A stretch of DNA of 64,000 bases from Arthrobacter sp. ISL-5 (GTDB taxonomy: Bacteria > Actinomycetota > Actinomycetes > Actinomycetales > Micrococcaceae). A program made the translations under genes and the position numbers. Positions 51,635 through 60,293 of this stretch are shown piece by piece; position 1 is the first letter of the stretch; each line of letters starts with the position of its first letter. The notes under the pieces were generated by a model. That model did no database searches, had not been told where the DNA came from, and worked only from the letters and a program-made list of their open reading frames with translations. The stretch is taken from positions 62,001 to 126,000 of the forward strand of contig NZ_JAGGPM010000035.1 of assembly GCF_018613835.1 (NCBI RefSeq). Reading direction: 5' to 3'.

Positions 51635-53063
51635 ACAACTGCCCGAAGTCATCACGGACAAGGGTGAGAAGGCTACCTCTCGCGCCGAGCGAGCTATTTC
51701 AAAGACCGGTGCGGCCACGAAAGACGCCGCAGCCGGTCTTGCTGTTTCCGGCCCAAGATCTGAATCCCAGCCCGCCGTCTCCACTTTTGTCATTGATACC
51801 TCGGTGTTGCTCTCGGATCCCCGCGCGCTGCTGCGCTTTGCAGAGCACGAGGTCATTGTGCCCATCGTGGTGATCACCGAACTTGAGGGGAAGCGGCACG
51901 ACCCCGAACTCGGGTACTTCGCCAGGAAGGCGCTCCGGCTCCTCGATGACCTGCGCATCCAGCACGGCGGCCTCAACCGGCCCATTTCCCTGGGAGACGC
52001 CGGCGGCACCCTCATGATCGAGATGAACCACATCTCGGCCGAGGTACTCCCGGCCGGATTCCGGGCCGGCGACAACGACAGCCGCATCCTGGCCGTGGCC
52101 AAGAACCTGGCCAACGAGGGCCGCAACGTCACCGTGGTGTCCAAGGACCTCCCCATGCGGGTCAAGGCTTCGGCAATGGGCCTGTTGGCTGACGAATACC
52201 GCAACGAGCTCGTCAAGGACTCAGGCTGGACAGGCGTCGCGGAAATTGACGCCAGCGAGGAGGAGATCTCAACGCTCTACGGCCACGAGCCGGTCTTCAT
52301 CCCGGCAGCTGCCGAGATGCCCGTCAACACCGGACTCGTGTTGCTCTCCAACCGGGGATCCGCCTTGGGGCGCGTGGGCGCGGACAAGCAGGTCCGTCTG
52401 GTCAAGGGCGACCGCGATGTCTTCGGCCTCCACGGACGCTCCGCCGAACAGCGGCTCGCCATTGACCTGCTCATGGACCCGGCCGTGGGCATTGTGTCCA
52501 TGGGCGGCCGGGCGGGCACCGGCAAGTCGGCCCTTGCCCTGTGCGCCGGGCTGGAGGCCGTGCTGGAGCGGCGCGAACACCGCAAGGTGATCGTCTTCCG
52601 GCCGCTCTACGCCGTCGGCGGCCAGGAATTGGGCTACCTGCCGGGCTCTGAGTCGGAAAAGATGAACCCCTGGGCGCAGGCCGTCTTCGACACCCTCGGC
52701 GCACTCGTGAGCCAGGAAGTCGTGGAAGAGGTCATGGACCGCGGCATGTTGGAAGTCATGCCGCTGACCCACATCCGCGGCCGCTCCCTGCATGACGCCT
52801 TCGTGATCGTTGACGAGGCCCAATCCCTCGAGAAGAACGTCCTGCTCACCGTCATGAGCCGCATCGGACAGAACTCGAAGATCGTCCTCACGCACGACGT
52901 CGCCCAGCGCGACAACCTCCGGGTCGGACGGCACGACGGCGTCGCCGCCGTCGTGGAGACCCTCAAGGGCCACCCGCTCTTCGGCCACATCACCCTCACC
53001 CGGTCCGAGCGCTCGCCGATCGCCGCGCTGGTGACGGAGCTGCTGGAAGGGGCGGAGATCTAG
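51621..53063 (+). CDS. phoH2: PhoH2: PIN ribonuclease domain fused to PhoH ATPase
   Basis: 480 residues. N-terminal PIN domain (about 55-185: FVIDTSVLLSDPRAL, ITELEGKRHDPELG, GDNDSRILAVAKNL, VVSKDLPMRVKA, with the acidic metal residues), then the PhoH ATPase with Walker A GRAGTGKSAL near residue 300 and Walker B AFVIVDEAQSLE near 395. Mycobacterial PhoH2 is an RNA helicase/RNase. GTG at 51621 has TGGAG 5 nt upstream; the first 45 residues are disordered-looking. The leader region is unusually long. Confidence 0.92.
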   Translation: MAISEQLPEVITDKGEKATSRAERAISKTGAATKDAAAGLAVSGPRSESQPAVSTFVIDTSVLLSDPRALLRFAEHEVIVPIVVITELEGKRHDPELGYFARKALRLLDDLRIQHGGLNRPISLGDAGGTLMIEMNHISAEVLPAGFRAGDNDSRILAVAKNLANEGRNVTVVSKDLPMRVKASAMGLLADEYRNELVKDSGWTGVAEIDASEEEISTLYGHEPVFIPAAAEMPVNTGLVLLSNRGSALGRVGADKQVRLVKGDRDVFGLHGRSAEQRLAIDLLMDPAVGIVSMGGRAGTGKSALALCAGLEAVLERREHRKVIVFRPLYAVGGQELGYLPGSESEKMNPWAQAVFDTLGALVSQEVVEEVMDRGMLEVMPLTHIRGRSLHDAFVIVDEAQSLEKNVLLTVMSRIGQNSKIVLTHDVAQRDNLRVGRHDGVAAVVETLKGHPLFGHITLTRSERSPIAALVTELLEGAEI

Positions 53064-53365
53064 GCACAGCGTTCAGTCGGCAGCCGCGTGAGGGTCACCT
53101 TCGCGCGGCTGTCGCGTCCCGCCGTCGGGCCGTGGCCGGGTCCGCTGGGCCACGGCCCTTCGCCGTCGCTTAGCGCGAATGTCCCTTCCCAAGGCTCGCA
53201 AGCTCGCCCCGGGGCCCTCGGGACGTCGCTTACGACGCATATGGACCCGCTCCGGTCGCTGGGCGACCTCCGCGGGTCCGATGCGCCGCGATGCGCTCCT
53301 ACGCGAAGAACCGCGTCCCGGCTTGGACTGCTGGTTGAGGTTGTCGAAACCGCTGTGCCCGCCGG
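53064..53365. other. Non-coding gap between phoH2 and a convergent GNAT gene
   Basis: 302 bases with no gene I believe. GC-rich and full of short CGTCGC/GCGACG words. AGCGCGAATGTCCCTTCC near 53173-53190 looks like a decayed family B arm. Copy 3 of the GGTTGAG-GTCGAAACC repeat ends the gap. Confidence 0.5.
53332..53352. repeat. Dispersed GGTTGAGGTTGTCGAAACC repeat, intergenic copy
   Basis: Differs by one base from the mazG copy at 19023-19041. It lies just beyond the stop of the convergent GNAT gene. Confidence 0.6.
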
Positions 53366-54010
53366 CTAGATTCCTAGGAACCTGGCTGTGGGTTCGTGGC
53401 CGTCCACCTTTAAGTGCCAGTCGGGGCGGTGGAGGGTTTCCGGGGTCAGGCGGACGCGCTGCACCGTCTCCTGCTTGCCGCCCCACGACATGCGGGTCAC
53501 GCCGTTCAGTTCGTAGCCCAGGGACCGCGATACGCCCAGGGACTGGGCGTTCCAGGCCGCTGCTTCGGACTCCGCCACTTCTGCGTTGAGCCAGTCGAAC
53601 GCGTAGAGCGCGACGGCGGCGCGCATCTCCTTGCCGAACCCCCGGCCGTGCGCGCTTGTCCTCAGCCATGATCCGGTGGTGACTGTCCGGAGGGTGGCGA
53701 AATCTTTGGCGTCCACGTCCTGGCAGCCGAGGAACGTGTCGCCGTGCCAGATGCCCAGGATGAGTGTCCAGGCCTCCGGCGAGGTGTTGGCCCGGCACCG
53801 CCAATACCACCGGGCCATGTTGGGCCCCAGATCTGCAGCAGCCGCCTCGGCCCACGGAGTGCTGAACGGGTTGCGGCCGCGTTCGTGGATGCCGCTGGCA
53901 GCAGCTTCCACCGCCGAGGGAATGTCGTCGTCACGGAGCGGCCGCAGGGTCAGCCGGGGCGTCGTCAGGGTGAGGGCGAAGGGAGGCCAAACAGAGGTCA
54001 GCTCAGTCAT
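53366..54010 (-). CDS. GNAT-family acetyltransferase (RimJ/RimL type)
   Basis: 214 residues. The RimJ-like start TPRLTLRPLRDDDIPSAVE, central GSWLRTSAHGRGFGKEMRAA (acetyl-CoA loop) and AAWNAQSLGVSRSLGYELNG are diagnostic of N-terminal or small-molecule acetyltransferases. Substrate unknown. TAGGCT ends 6 nt before the ATG, again a leaderless pattern. Part of the accessory patch inside the greA-glpX block. Confidence 0.85.
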   Translation of the reverse strand: MTELTSVWPPFALTLTTPRLTLRPLRDDDIPSAVEAAASGIHERGRNPFSTPWAEAAAADLGPNMARWYWRCRANTSPEAWTLILGIWHGDTFLGCQDVDAKDFATLRTVTTGSWLRTSAHGRGFGKEMRAAVALYAFDWLNAEVAESEAAAWNAQSLGVSRSLGYELNGVTRMSWGGKQETVQRVRLTPETLHRPDWHLKVDGHEPTARFLGI

Positions 54011-54038
54011 TCCGGAAGCCTAGCCGATGCCCGGGCTG

Positions 54039-54590
54039 CTAGCCGCCGGTGTGATGCGCAACGCCCAGGGACAGCCGGGTGCCGTCCGGGCCCTTCAGTA
54101 TCAGGGCAATAGCCTTGTCCGGAAGTTCGAAGACCATGGTGGCATCGAGCGACTCACCCTGGCGGATCTCCGCCTTCGCCAGGGACCTCCACAGCGGCCG
54201 CAGATCGCTGCCGCCCGGGCCACTGACGACGAATCCGGACGTATCCAGCAAGATTCCGCCGGCTTCCACGGCGGTGAACTGCACGAGTACTCGGACCCGG
54301 TGGGTGCCTGCGGACGGGCCCTCCTCCAGGACCTGCACATGCTCGGGAGGCAGCCAGCCGTCATCCTCCAGGGGAACGATTCCCTTGATCCTCGCTGTCC
54401 CGCCCGGGACCACGGCACTCGGCCCGAGTGGCACGCTGGGCTCCGGCTTGGCGGTTAGGAACAGATAGCCGAGAGCCAGGGCCAGGGCACAGACCAGGGC
54501 AAGGGGCACCACCATCAACCGGCGGCGCCTGTTTCGTGGAGTGGCCGATGCCGTGGCTGCTGTCGATTCGTCCGGGGCCATCGTGGACAT
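54039..54590 (-). CDS. Membrane-anchored protein of unknown function
   Basis: 183 residues from ATG 54590; a frame extending to 54677 looks non-coding. A short cytosolic N-terminus (PRNRRRR) and one helix (about 25-44, LMVVPLALVCALALALGYLFL) lead to an extracellular domain of about 135 residues that ends VAHHTGG. Regular beta-strand-like alternation (RIKGIVPLEDDGWLPPEHVQ, HRVRVLVQFTAVEAGG) suggests a beta-sandwich. Not recognised. Confidence 0.6.
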   Translation of the reverse strand: MSTMAPDESTAATASATPRNRRRRLMVVPLALVCALALALGYLFLTAKPEPSVPLGPSAVVPGGTARIKGIVPLEDDGWLPPEHVQVLEEGPSAGTHRVRVLVQFTAVEAGGILLDTSGFVVSGPGGSDLRPLWRSLAKAEIRQGESLDATMVFELPDKAIALILKGPDGTRLSLGVAHHTGG

Positions 54591-54710
54591 GGCCCGAGTC
54601 TGCACGGGCCAGCTTGGGAAAACCCTGCACGGAACCCGGCAGTCACGGAGCCGCCCGGCCCCGCAGCCACGGAGCACAGCGCCCCGGAGCAGAGCAGCCC
54701 CGGTGTTTCG

Positions 54711-55502
54711 TCAGGCGGGGTTGGGCCGCAGCGGCCACTGGATGTGTGCGCGCACATCCGTGAGGTTCATCGGTTCAGCCACGAACAGGTCATCCAGCAT
54801 GTATTCGTCCACGGCCAGGATGCGGATCCAGTGCCCCGGGCGCCGCGCTTCGCCGTCGAGGGGTTCGCTGGCCACGCAGACCCCGGTTCCGGCGTCAATC
54901 CGGACCCGGGTCCTGCCGGGACCGCACAGCGGCGCCTCGGGATCGAGCGGACGGTAGCTGAGGTTTGGTGAAACCACCGTCTCCAGCGCCCGCCGCCCCT
55001 CGTGGTCCACCTCATGCACCGGCTCGAGAATCTCCACCGCATTGGCGTTGGGGAACTCCAGCGGCACGGGCGCGTTTCCCGCCAGTTCCACGGGATCGAG
55101 GGCGGCCGCGAAGCGGCCGTTTCCGAACGACGGTTCCCCGTACGCAGCCTCCGGGCGGCGCCTGACCAGCCCGCCGTCGTCGTACACGGGAGTGACCAGG
55201 TGGGCGGGAAGCAGCCATGACCGCCTCGTGGCGCTAATGTACAGGCCGTCGCGTGAGTCGTTGATGCCGGTGGTGCTGTTCATCAGGGTTCCGTCGGCGG
55301 ACTCCAGGCGGAGTGCCCCGGGGCGCCGCAGCCACGCTCGTACCGGGCCGGTGCCGGTGACGGCAGCATCGGCATATTCGAAGCGGAGGGACTGCCATTT
55401 CCACGGGGACGAACGGCAGAGGTTCCGGAAGGATGCGGCCGAATCCGCGGGCGTGGCGGCCTCGCCGTGTTCCTGCCGGTGCTTGGCGTCCCAGGTCCCC
55501 AT
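54711..55502 (-). CDS. Conserved-looking soluble protein of unknown function
   Basis: 263 residues from ATG 55502. No membrane helix or signal. Motifs such as SPWKWQSLRFEYADAAVTG, AWLRRPGALRLE and RIDAGTGVCVASEPLDG suggest a beta-rich fold. TAAACT ends exactly 6 nt before this ATG, which supports both the start and a leaderless transcript. It overlaps no other gene and faces away from the A24 peptidase gene 59 nt away. Function not assigned. Confidence 0.65.
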   Translation of the reverse strand: MGTWDAKHRQEHGEAATPADSAASFRNLCRSSPWKWQSLRFEYADAAVTGTGPVRAWLRRPGALRLESADGTLMNSTTGINDSRDGLYISATRRSWLLPAHLVTPVYDDGGLVRRRPEAAYGEPSFGNGRFAAALDPVELAGNAPVPLEFPNANAVEILEPVHEVDHEGRRALETVVSPNLSYRPLDPEAPLCGPGRTRVRIDAGTGVCVASEPLDGEARRPGHWIRILAVDEYMLDDLFVAEPMNLTDVRAHIQWPLRPNPA

Positions 55503-55560
55503 ATCCACAGTTTACGCGCGGGGCCAGCAGCGGGCCGGGCAAATCCAGTAGCATCCGAGG

Positions 55561-56118
55561 GTGATACGACGACTTGGCGAACTATGGGAAGCAGCTCCGT
55601 TCGCGTTCTGGCTGGTGCTGGCGGCGTGCGCCTATTTTGCGGTGATGGCCGTGAGGCTCACGGTGATCGATGTCAGGCACCACCTCCTGCCGAACCGGAT
55701 CGTATTTCCGTCCTACGCCGTTGCCGGCGTGTTGCTGCTGGGCGCCGTGGTCAGTTTGGCGGTGTGGGCCCCGGCCGGTGGGGGCGTGCCGGATGGCGGT
55801 GCGCAGCTGTTCGGGGTTCCTGCGCTGAGGATCGTGGCCGGGGGAGCCGTCCTGTGGCTTTTCTATTTTGTCCTGCGGCTGGTCTATCCGCCGGGGATGG
55901 GGTTCGGCGACGTCAAACTCGCCGGGGTGCTGGGCATGTATCTGGGCTACCTGGGGTGGCCGCACGTATTCGCCGGCACCTTCGCCGCCTTCCTGCTCGG
56001 CGGCGTGTGGAGCATCGGACTGCTGGCGTTGCGGCGCGGAACGCTGAAGTCGGCCATCCCGTTTGGGCCGTTCATGCTCGCCGGTGCCGCTGCGGCGATG
56101 ATGCTGCTGCCGGCCTGA
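55561..56118 (+). CDS. Prepilin peptidase (A24 family), short form
   Basis: Integral membrane aspartic protease, 185 residues, about five to six helices. The two catalytic aspartates are in VIDVRHHLLPNRI (D37) and GMGFGDVKLAGVLG (D117). It lacks the N-terminal methylase domain with zinc cysteines found in PilD, as in the TadV/CpaA or archaeal-type forms. No pilin, tad or competence genes lie nearby. TAGCAT ends 6 nt before the GTG. A perfect terminator follows. Confidence 0.85.
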   Translation: MIRRLGELWEAAPFAFWLVLAACAYFAVMAVRLTVIDVRHHLLPNRIVFPSYAVAGVLLLGAVVSLAVWAPAGGGVPDGGAQLFGVPALRIVAGGAVLWLFYFVLRLVYPPGMGFGDVKLAGVLGMYLGYLGWPHVFAGTFAAFLLGGVWSIGLLALRRGTLKSAIPFGPFMLAGAAAAMMLLPA

Positions 56119-56129
56119 GCAAGGAAGCC

Positions 56130-56162
56130 GGGGCGCCGCAACCTCCAAGGTTGCGGCGCCCC
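56130..56162 (+). terminator. Terminator between the A24 peptidase gene and the MFS gene
   Basis: Perfect 15-bp stem GGGGCGCCGCAACCT / AGGTTGCGGCGCCCC with loop CCA, between convergent genes. Confidence 0.8.
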
Positions 56163-56206
56163 TGCAACTGCTGCGGCCGTTTCCCGACCTTCCCCGGCTG
56201 GCGGGG

Positions 56207-57937
56207 TCAGCGGCGCTGGCCGGCCAGCTCGCCGTCGTCGTTCTTCACGCCGTCCTCCGGCTCACGGTCTGCCGAAGCTGCCGGCGTTTCCGCCGCCGGT
56301 CCACTGCCGGTGACGACGGCGGTGCCGCCGTTGCCGCGGCGTGCCGCTTCCAGCCGCTCGGCTTCCTCGCCACCCACTGCCTCGCCGCGTGCCACCATGC
56401 CGGCCGTGTCGGAGAGCGGGATCTGCTTCAGGGTCAGGGCCAGCACCAGCGCGACGCCCAGGAACGGCAGCAGGTACCAGAACACGGGTGCCAGCGAGTC
56501 CGCGTAGGCGTTCACAATGGCGTCCCGGAGCTGTTCCGGCAGCTGGCTCAGGGCCTGCGGGTCCAGGGTCTGGGTGGACTGGGCAGCCTGGTCGGCGGAG
56601 GCGCCGGCCCCGGTGAAGGCGTTGGTCAGGGACTCGGCCAGCCGCGAGGTGAAGATGGAGCCGAACACGGCCACGCCCAGGGACGCTCCCACTTCGCGGA
56701 AGTAGTTGTTGGTGCTGGTGGCCGTGCCGATCTGTTCCGCCGGGACGGAGTTCTGCACCACCAGGACGATGACCTGCATGATGGAGCCCAGGCCGGCGCC
56801 GAACACGAAGAGCTGGACGCAGATGACCCAGATGGGGGTGTCGGCCGTCAGGGTGGTCAGCCACAGCATGGCGCCCATCGTGAGCGCGGCGCCCATGATG
56901 GGGAACCTCTTGTACTTGCCGGTCTTGGAGATCCGGATGCCCGAGTAGATGGCCATGCCCATGAGGCCCGCCATCATGGGCAGCATGAGCAGCCCGGATT
57001 CGGCGGCGGAGGTCCCGGAGGACATCTGGAGGAACGTGGGGACGAACGCGATGGCGGCGAACATGCCCAGGCCCAGCGTAAAGCCGATGGCGGTGGAGTT
57101 CACGAAGATCCGGTTCTTGAACAGGCCCAGCGGGATGATGGGATCCTCGGCGCGGCGCTCCACGACCACGAAGGCGGCAGCGGCCACCACCAGGCCGGCA
57201 CCGAACGCCCAGGTCAGCGGCGAATCCCAGCCTTCGTCCTTCTTGCCGCCGAAGTCGGTGAAGAAGATGAGGCACGTGGTGGCCGCGGAAAGCAGCAGGA
57301 TGCCGAGGATATCGATCCGCTTCTCGGCCTTCTTGTTCGGCAGGGTCAGGGTGAACCATGCGATGGTGAACGCGGCGATGCCGATGGGGATGTTGATGTA
57401 GAAGGCCCATTCCCAGGTCAGGTGGTCAACGAAGTAGCCGCCGAGGAGGGGGCCGGCGACGGCGGAGAGGCCGAAGATGGCGCCCAGCGGGCCCATGTAC
57501 TTGCCGCGGTCCTTGGCCGGGACGATGTCGGCGATGATGGCCTGCGAGAGGATCATAAGGCCGCCGCCGCCCAGGCCCTGGATGGCGCGGAAGATCACGA
57601 AGCCCCAGAAATCGGTGGCGAAGGCGCAGCCCACCGAGGCGAGGGTGAACAGTGCAATGGCCACAAGGAACAGGTTGCGGCGGCCCAGGACGTCACCGAA
57701 CTTGCCGTAGATGGGCATCACGATGGTGGTGGCCAACAGGTAGGCCGTGGTGATCCAGGCCTGGTGCTCCACCCCGCCGAGCTTCCCCACGATGGTGGGC
57801 ATCGCGGTGGAGACGATGGTCTGGTCCAGGCTGGAGAGGAGCATTCCGGCGATCAGGGCCGAGAAGATGATCCAGATGCGTTTCTGGGTCAGCAGCAGCG
57901 GCTCGGCTGCTGCCTTGGGACTGACGGCGGTGCTCAT
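56207..57937 (-). CDS. DHA2-family 14-helix MFS drug efflux transporter
   Basis: 576 residues. Proton-driven exporter of the EmrB/QacA group: SLDQTIVSTAMPTIVGKLGG (motif D1 region), loop motif A GKFGDVLGRR (78-87), and FRAIQGLGGGGLMILS with a conserved Arg. The C-terminal tail (about 515-576) is hydrophilic and Ala/Gly/Glu-rich. The start overlaps the tetR stop by 4 nt. Its substrate is probably a hydrophobic toxic compound sensed by the TetR protein. Confidence 0.92.
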   Translation of the reverse strand: MSTAVSPKAAAEPLLLTQKRIWIIFSALIAGMLLSSLDQTIVSTAMPTIVGKLGGVEHQAWITTAYLLATTIVMPIYGKFGDVLGRRNLFLVAIALFTLASVGCAFATDFWGFVIFRAIQGLGGGGLMILSQAIIADIVPAKDRGKYMGPLGAIFGLSAVAGPLLGGYFVDHLTWEWAFYINIPIGIAAFTIAWFTLTLPNKKAEKRIDILGILLLSAATTCLIFFTDFGGKKDEGWDSPLTWAFGAGLVVAAAAFVVVERRAEDPIIPLGLFKNRIFVNSTAIGFTLGLGMFAAIAFVPTFLQMSSGTSAAESGLLMLPMMAGLMGMAIYSGIRISKTGKYKRFPIMGAALTMGAMLWLTTLTADTPIWVICVQLFVFGAGLGSIMQVIVLVVQNSVPAEQIGTATSTNNYFREVGASLGVAVFGSIFTSRLAESLTNAFTGAGASADQAAQSTQTLDPQALSQLPEQLRDAIVNAYADSLAPVFWYLLPFLGVALVLALTLKQIPLSDTAGMVARGEAVGGEEAERLEAARRGNGGTAVVTGSGPAAETPAASADREPEDGVKNDDGELAGQRR

Positions 57938-58605
57938 TGGTGTCCTTCTGCGGAGTCTTGTTCAGGGAGGTTGAGGGGCTGTGAGAAGAGCAGCCGCGCC
58001 GAGGAGATGTTTTCCAGCAGCAGGTCCTGGTAGGACCGGGCGTTGCCTTCGGAGAAGTAGGCCATGCTGGTGTGCCGGGCAATGCCGCCCATGGCCACGA
58101 CCGCCATCCGGACCACCGGATGGCCCGGGGCCACACCTTCACGGGCGGCGAGGACACGGGCAAAGTGGGCTTCCCGTTCCTCCGTCGCTCCGATGATTTT
58201 GAGCATCAGCTGGGGCTCTTTCTTGATGACGCCGATCAGCTGGCGGGTCTCCTCTTCGGAGGAGCTCATCCGTTCCGACATCTTCAATGCCAGCTCGACC
58301 AGGTCCTGGAGGAGGGTGGCGGAGATTTCTCCGGATGGTGAGCCGGCGCCGCCGCGGATGAAGTCGGTGAAGATCTCCTCGGGGAGCTCGTCGTCCACAT
58401 GGCCGAGGATGGCGTCCTCCTTCGACGGGAAGTAGTTGAAGAACGTCCGGCGGGAAATGCCGGCCTGTTCGCACACTTCCTCGACGGTGTAGCCGTTGAG
58501 GCCACGTTCGGCCGTCAGCGACCGCGCGATGGCGCTGATGGAACCGCGCGTGGCTGCCCGCTTGCGCTCCCGAAGGCCGCCGTCACTTATTGCACTATTA
58601 TTCAC
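57934..58605 (-). CDS. TetR-family repressor of the adjacent MFS pump
   Basis: 223 residues from GTG 58605. Helix-turn-helix at about 25-65 (GYTVEEVCEQAGISRRTFFNYFPSKEDAI). The ligand domain is variable, with ETRQLIGVIKKEPQLMLKII. An upstream TTG at 58641 is in frame but lies in the inverted repeat that is probably the operator, so I reject it. Co-transcribed with the pump; autorepression expected. Confidence 0.85.
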   Translation of the reverse strand: MNNSAISDGGLRERKRAATRGSISAIARSLTAERGLNGYTVEEVCEQAGISRRTFFNYFPSKEDAILGHVDDELPEEIFTDFIRGGAGSPSGEISATLLQDLVELALKMSERMSSSEEETRQLIGVIKKEPQLMLKIIGATEEREAHFARVLAAREGVAPGHPVVRMAVVAMGGIARHTSMAYFSEGNARSYQDLLLENISSARLLFSQPLNLPEQDSAEGHQ

Positions 58606-58641
58606 AAAGTAAAGTTTTGCACTATTTCTGATTGAGTGCAA
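58590..58641. promoter_or_regulatory. Candidate TetR operator
   Basis: Perfect inverted repeat TTGCACT (58617-58623) ... AGTGCAA (58635-58641) with an 11-nt spacer, plus a third half-site TTGCACT at 58590-58596. AT-rich compared with its surroundings; it covers the likely promoter. Confidence 0.6.
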
Positions 58642-58645
58642 TTTT

Positions 58646-58708
58646 GAGCGCGAACGGACACTTCCGGCCCCAACTCCGAGCGCGAACGGACACTTGCGGC
58701 CCCAACCC
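58646..58708. repeat. Family B repeat arms in direct tandem
   Basis: Two 31-32-nt units, each GAGCGCGAACGGACACTT then CCGGCCCC or GCGGCCCC, head to tail in the same orientation (58646-58677 and 58678-58708). Unlike the copy at 8112-8170 there is no inverted partner. Confidence 0.8.
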
Positions 58709-58730
58709 GCCGAGGCTGCCTTAAACGCCA

Positions 58731-58767
58731 GCGGCCGCCCGCCTTCGCTGGGAAGGTGGGCGGCCGC
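58731..58767. terminator. Terminator of fumC
   Basis: GCGGCCGCCC / GGGCGGCCGC outer stem with CCTTC/GAAGG inner stem, 19 nt beyond the fumC stop. Confidence 0.8.
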
Positions 58768-58785
58768 CGTCGTACTTTTTGGAAG

Positions 58786-60207
58786 TTAGGCCTTGTGCGG
58801 CGGGCGGGTCATGGACATGACGTCCAGGGCCGTGTCCAGCTGCTCTTCGGTCAGCTCGCCGCGCTCCAGGAAGCCCATGGCCACCACGGTTTCGCGGATG
58901 GTCAGGCCCTCGGCCACGGCTTTCTTGGCGATCTTCGCGGCGTTCTCGTAGCCGATGTACTTGTTCAGCGGGGTGACGATCGACGGCGATGCCTCGGCGA
59001 GGAAGCGTGCGCGCTCGACGTTGGCGGTGATGCCGTCGATCATCTTGTCGGCCATGACGCGGCTGGTGTTGGCCAGCAGGCGCACGGATTCGAGCAGGTT
59101 GGCGGCCATGACGGGAATGCCGACGTTCAGTTCGAAGGCGCCGTTGGTGCCGGACCAGGCGATGGCGGTGTCGTTGCCGATGACCTGGGCGCAGACCATG
59201 ATGGACGCCTCGCAGATGACGGGGTTGACCTTGCCCGGCATGATCGAGGAGCCCGGCTGGAGGTCCGGGATGGCGATTTCGCCGAGGCCGGTGTTGGGGC
59301 CGGAGCCCATCCAGCGGAGGTCGTTGTTGATCTTCATGAAGGAGATCGCGATGTTGCGCAGCTGGCTGGAGGCTTCGATGAGGCCGTCGCGGTTGGCCTG
59401 GGCCTCGAAGTGGTCGCGTGCTTCGGTCAGCGGCAGGCCGGTGTCGGTGGCGAGCAGCTCGATGACGCGCTCCGGGAAGCCGGCAGGGGTGTTGATGCCG
59501 GTGCCCACGGCGGTGCCGCCGAGGGGAACTTCAGCCACGCGGGGGAGGGCGGCGTTGATGCGCTCGATGCCGTAGCGGACCTGTGCGGCGTAGCCGCCGA
59601 ACTCCTGGCCCAGGGTGACGGGAGTGGCGTCCATGAGGTGGGTGCGGCCGGACTTGACCACGTCCTTGAACTCCACGGCCTTGCGCTCCAGCGACTCGGC
59701 GAGGTAGCCGAGGGCCGGGATGAGGTCGTTGATCAGGGCCGATGTGGCCGCAACGTGCACCGACGTGGGGAAAACGTCGTTTGAGGACTGGGAGGCGTTG
59801 ACGTGGTCGTTGGGGTGGACCACCTTGTCGCTGCCGGCGGCCTTGAGCGCACGGGAGGCAAGTTCGGCGAGGACCTCGTTGGTGTTCATGTTCGAGGACG
59901 TGCCGGAACCGGTCTGGAAAACGTCGATGGGGAAGTCGCCGTCGTACTTGCCCGCGGCCACCTCGTCGGCAGCGTCTGCGATCGCCTTGGCCAGCTCGCC
60001 GTCGAGCACGCCCAGTTCTGCGTTGGCCTGGGCAGCGGCCTTCTTTACCCGCGCCAGGGCCTCGATGTGGGCACGTTCAAGGGTTTTGCCGGAGATGGGG
60101 AAGTTCTCGACTGCACGTTGCGTCTGCGCGCGGTACAGGGCGTTCACGGGGACGCGGACTTCGCCCATCGTGTCATGTTCAATGCGGAACTCTTCAGTGG
60201 AAGTCAT
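58786..60207 (-). CDS. fumC: Fumarate hydratase class II
   Basis: Interconverts fumarate and malate; 473 residues, iron-independent type. Signature PGSSIMPGKVNPVICEA (catalytic Ser loop), plus TGSGTSSNMNTNEV, HPNDHVNASQSSND and the SGRTHLMDATPVTLGQE region with the catalytic His. TAAGCT ends 6 nt before the ATG. Beside glpX as in mycobacteria (Rv1098c). Confidence 0.96.
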   Translation of the reverse strand: MTSTEEFRIEHDTMGEVRVPVNALYRAQTQRAVENFPISGKTLERAHIEALARVKKAAAQANAELGVLDGELAKAIADAADEVAAGKYDGDFPIDVFQTGSGTSSNMNTNEVLAELASRALKAAGSDKVVHPNDHVNASQSSNDVFPTSVHVAATSALINDLIPALGYLAESLERKAVEFKDVVKSGRTHLMDATPVTLGQEFGGYAAQVRYGIERINAALPRVAEVPLGGTAVGTGINTPAGFPERVIELLATDTGLPLTEARDHFEAQANRDGLIEASSQLRNIAISFMKINNDLRWMGSGPNTGLGEIAIPDLQPGSSIMPGKVNPVICEASIMVCAQVIGNDTAIAWSGTNGAFELNVGIPVMAANLLESVRLLANTSRVMADKMIDGITANVERARFLAEASPSIVTPLNKYIGYENAAKIAKKAVAEGLTIRETVVAMGFLERGELTEEQLDTALDVMSMTRPPHKA

Positions 60208-60293
60208 GGGGCTAGCTTAGGGCGATCGGGGGCCTCATCGAAAACCGTGAACCGCTTGCTACGGGGCTCCCGGCGGGGCCGCGGCAGCGCTGT

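Noticed and set aside
53064..53365. Open frames in the gap after phoH2 (for example 53088-53369)
   Set aside because: Low-complexity Arg/Pro/Ser translation with no start signal or conserved pattern; the gap holds repeats instead.
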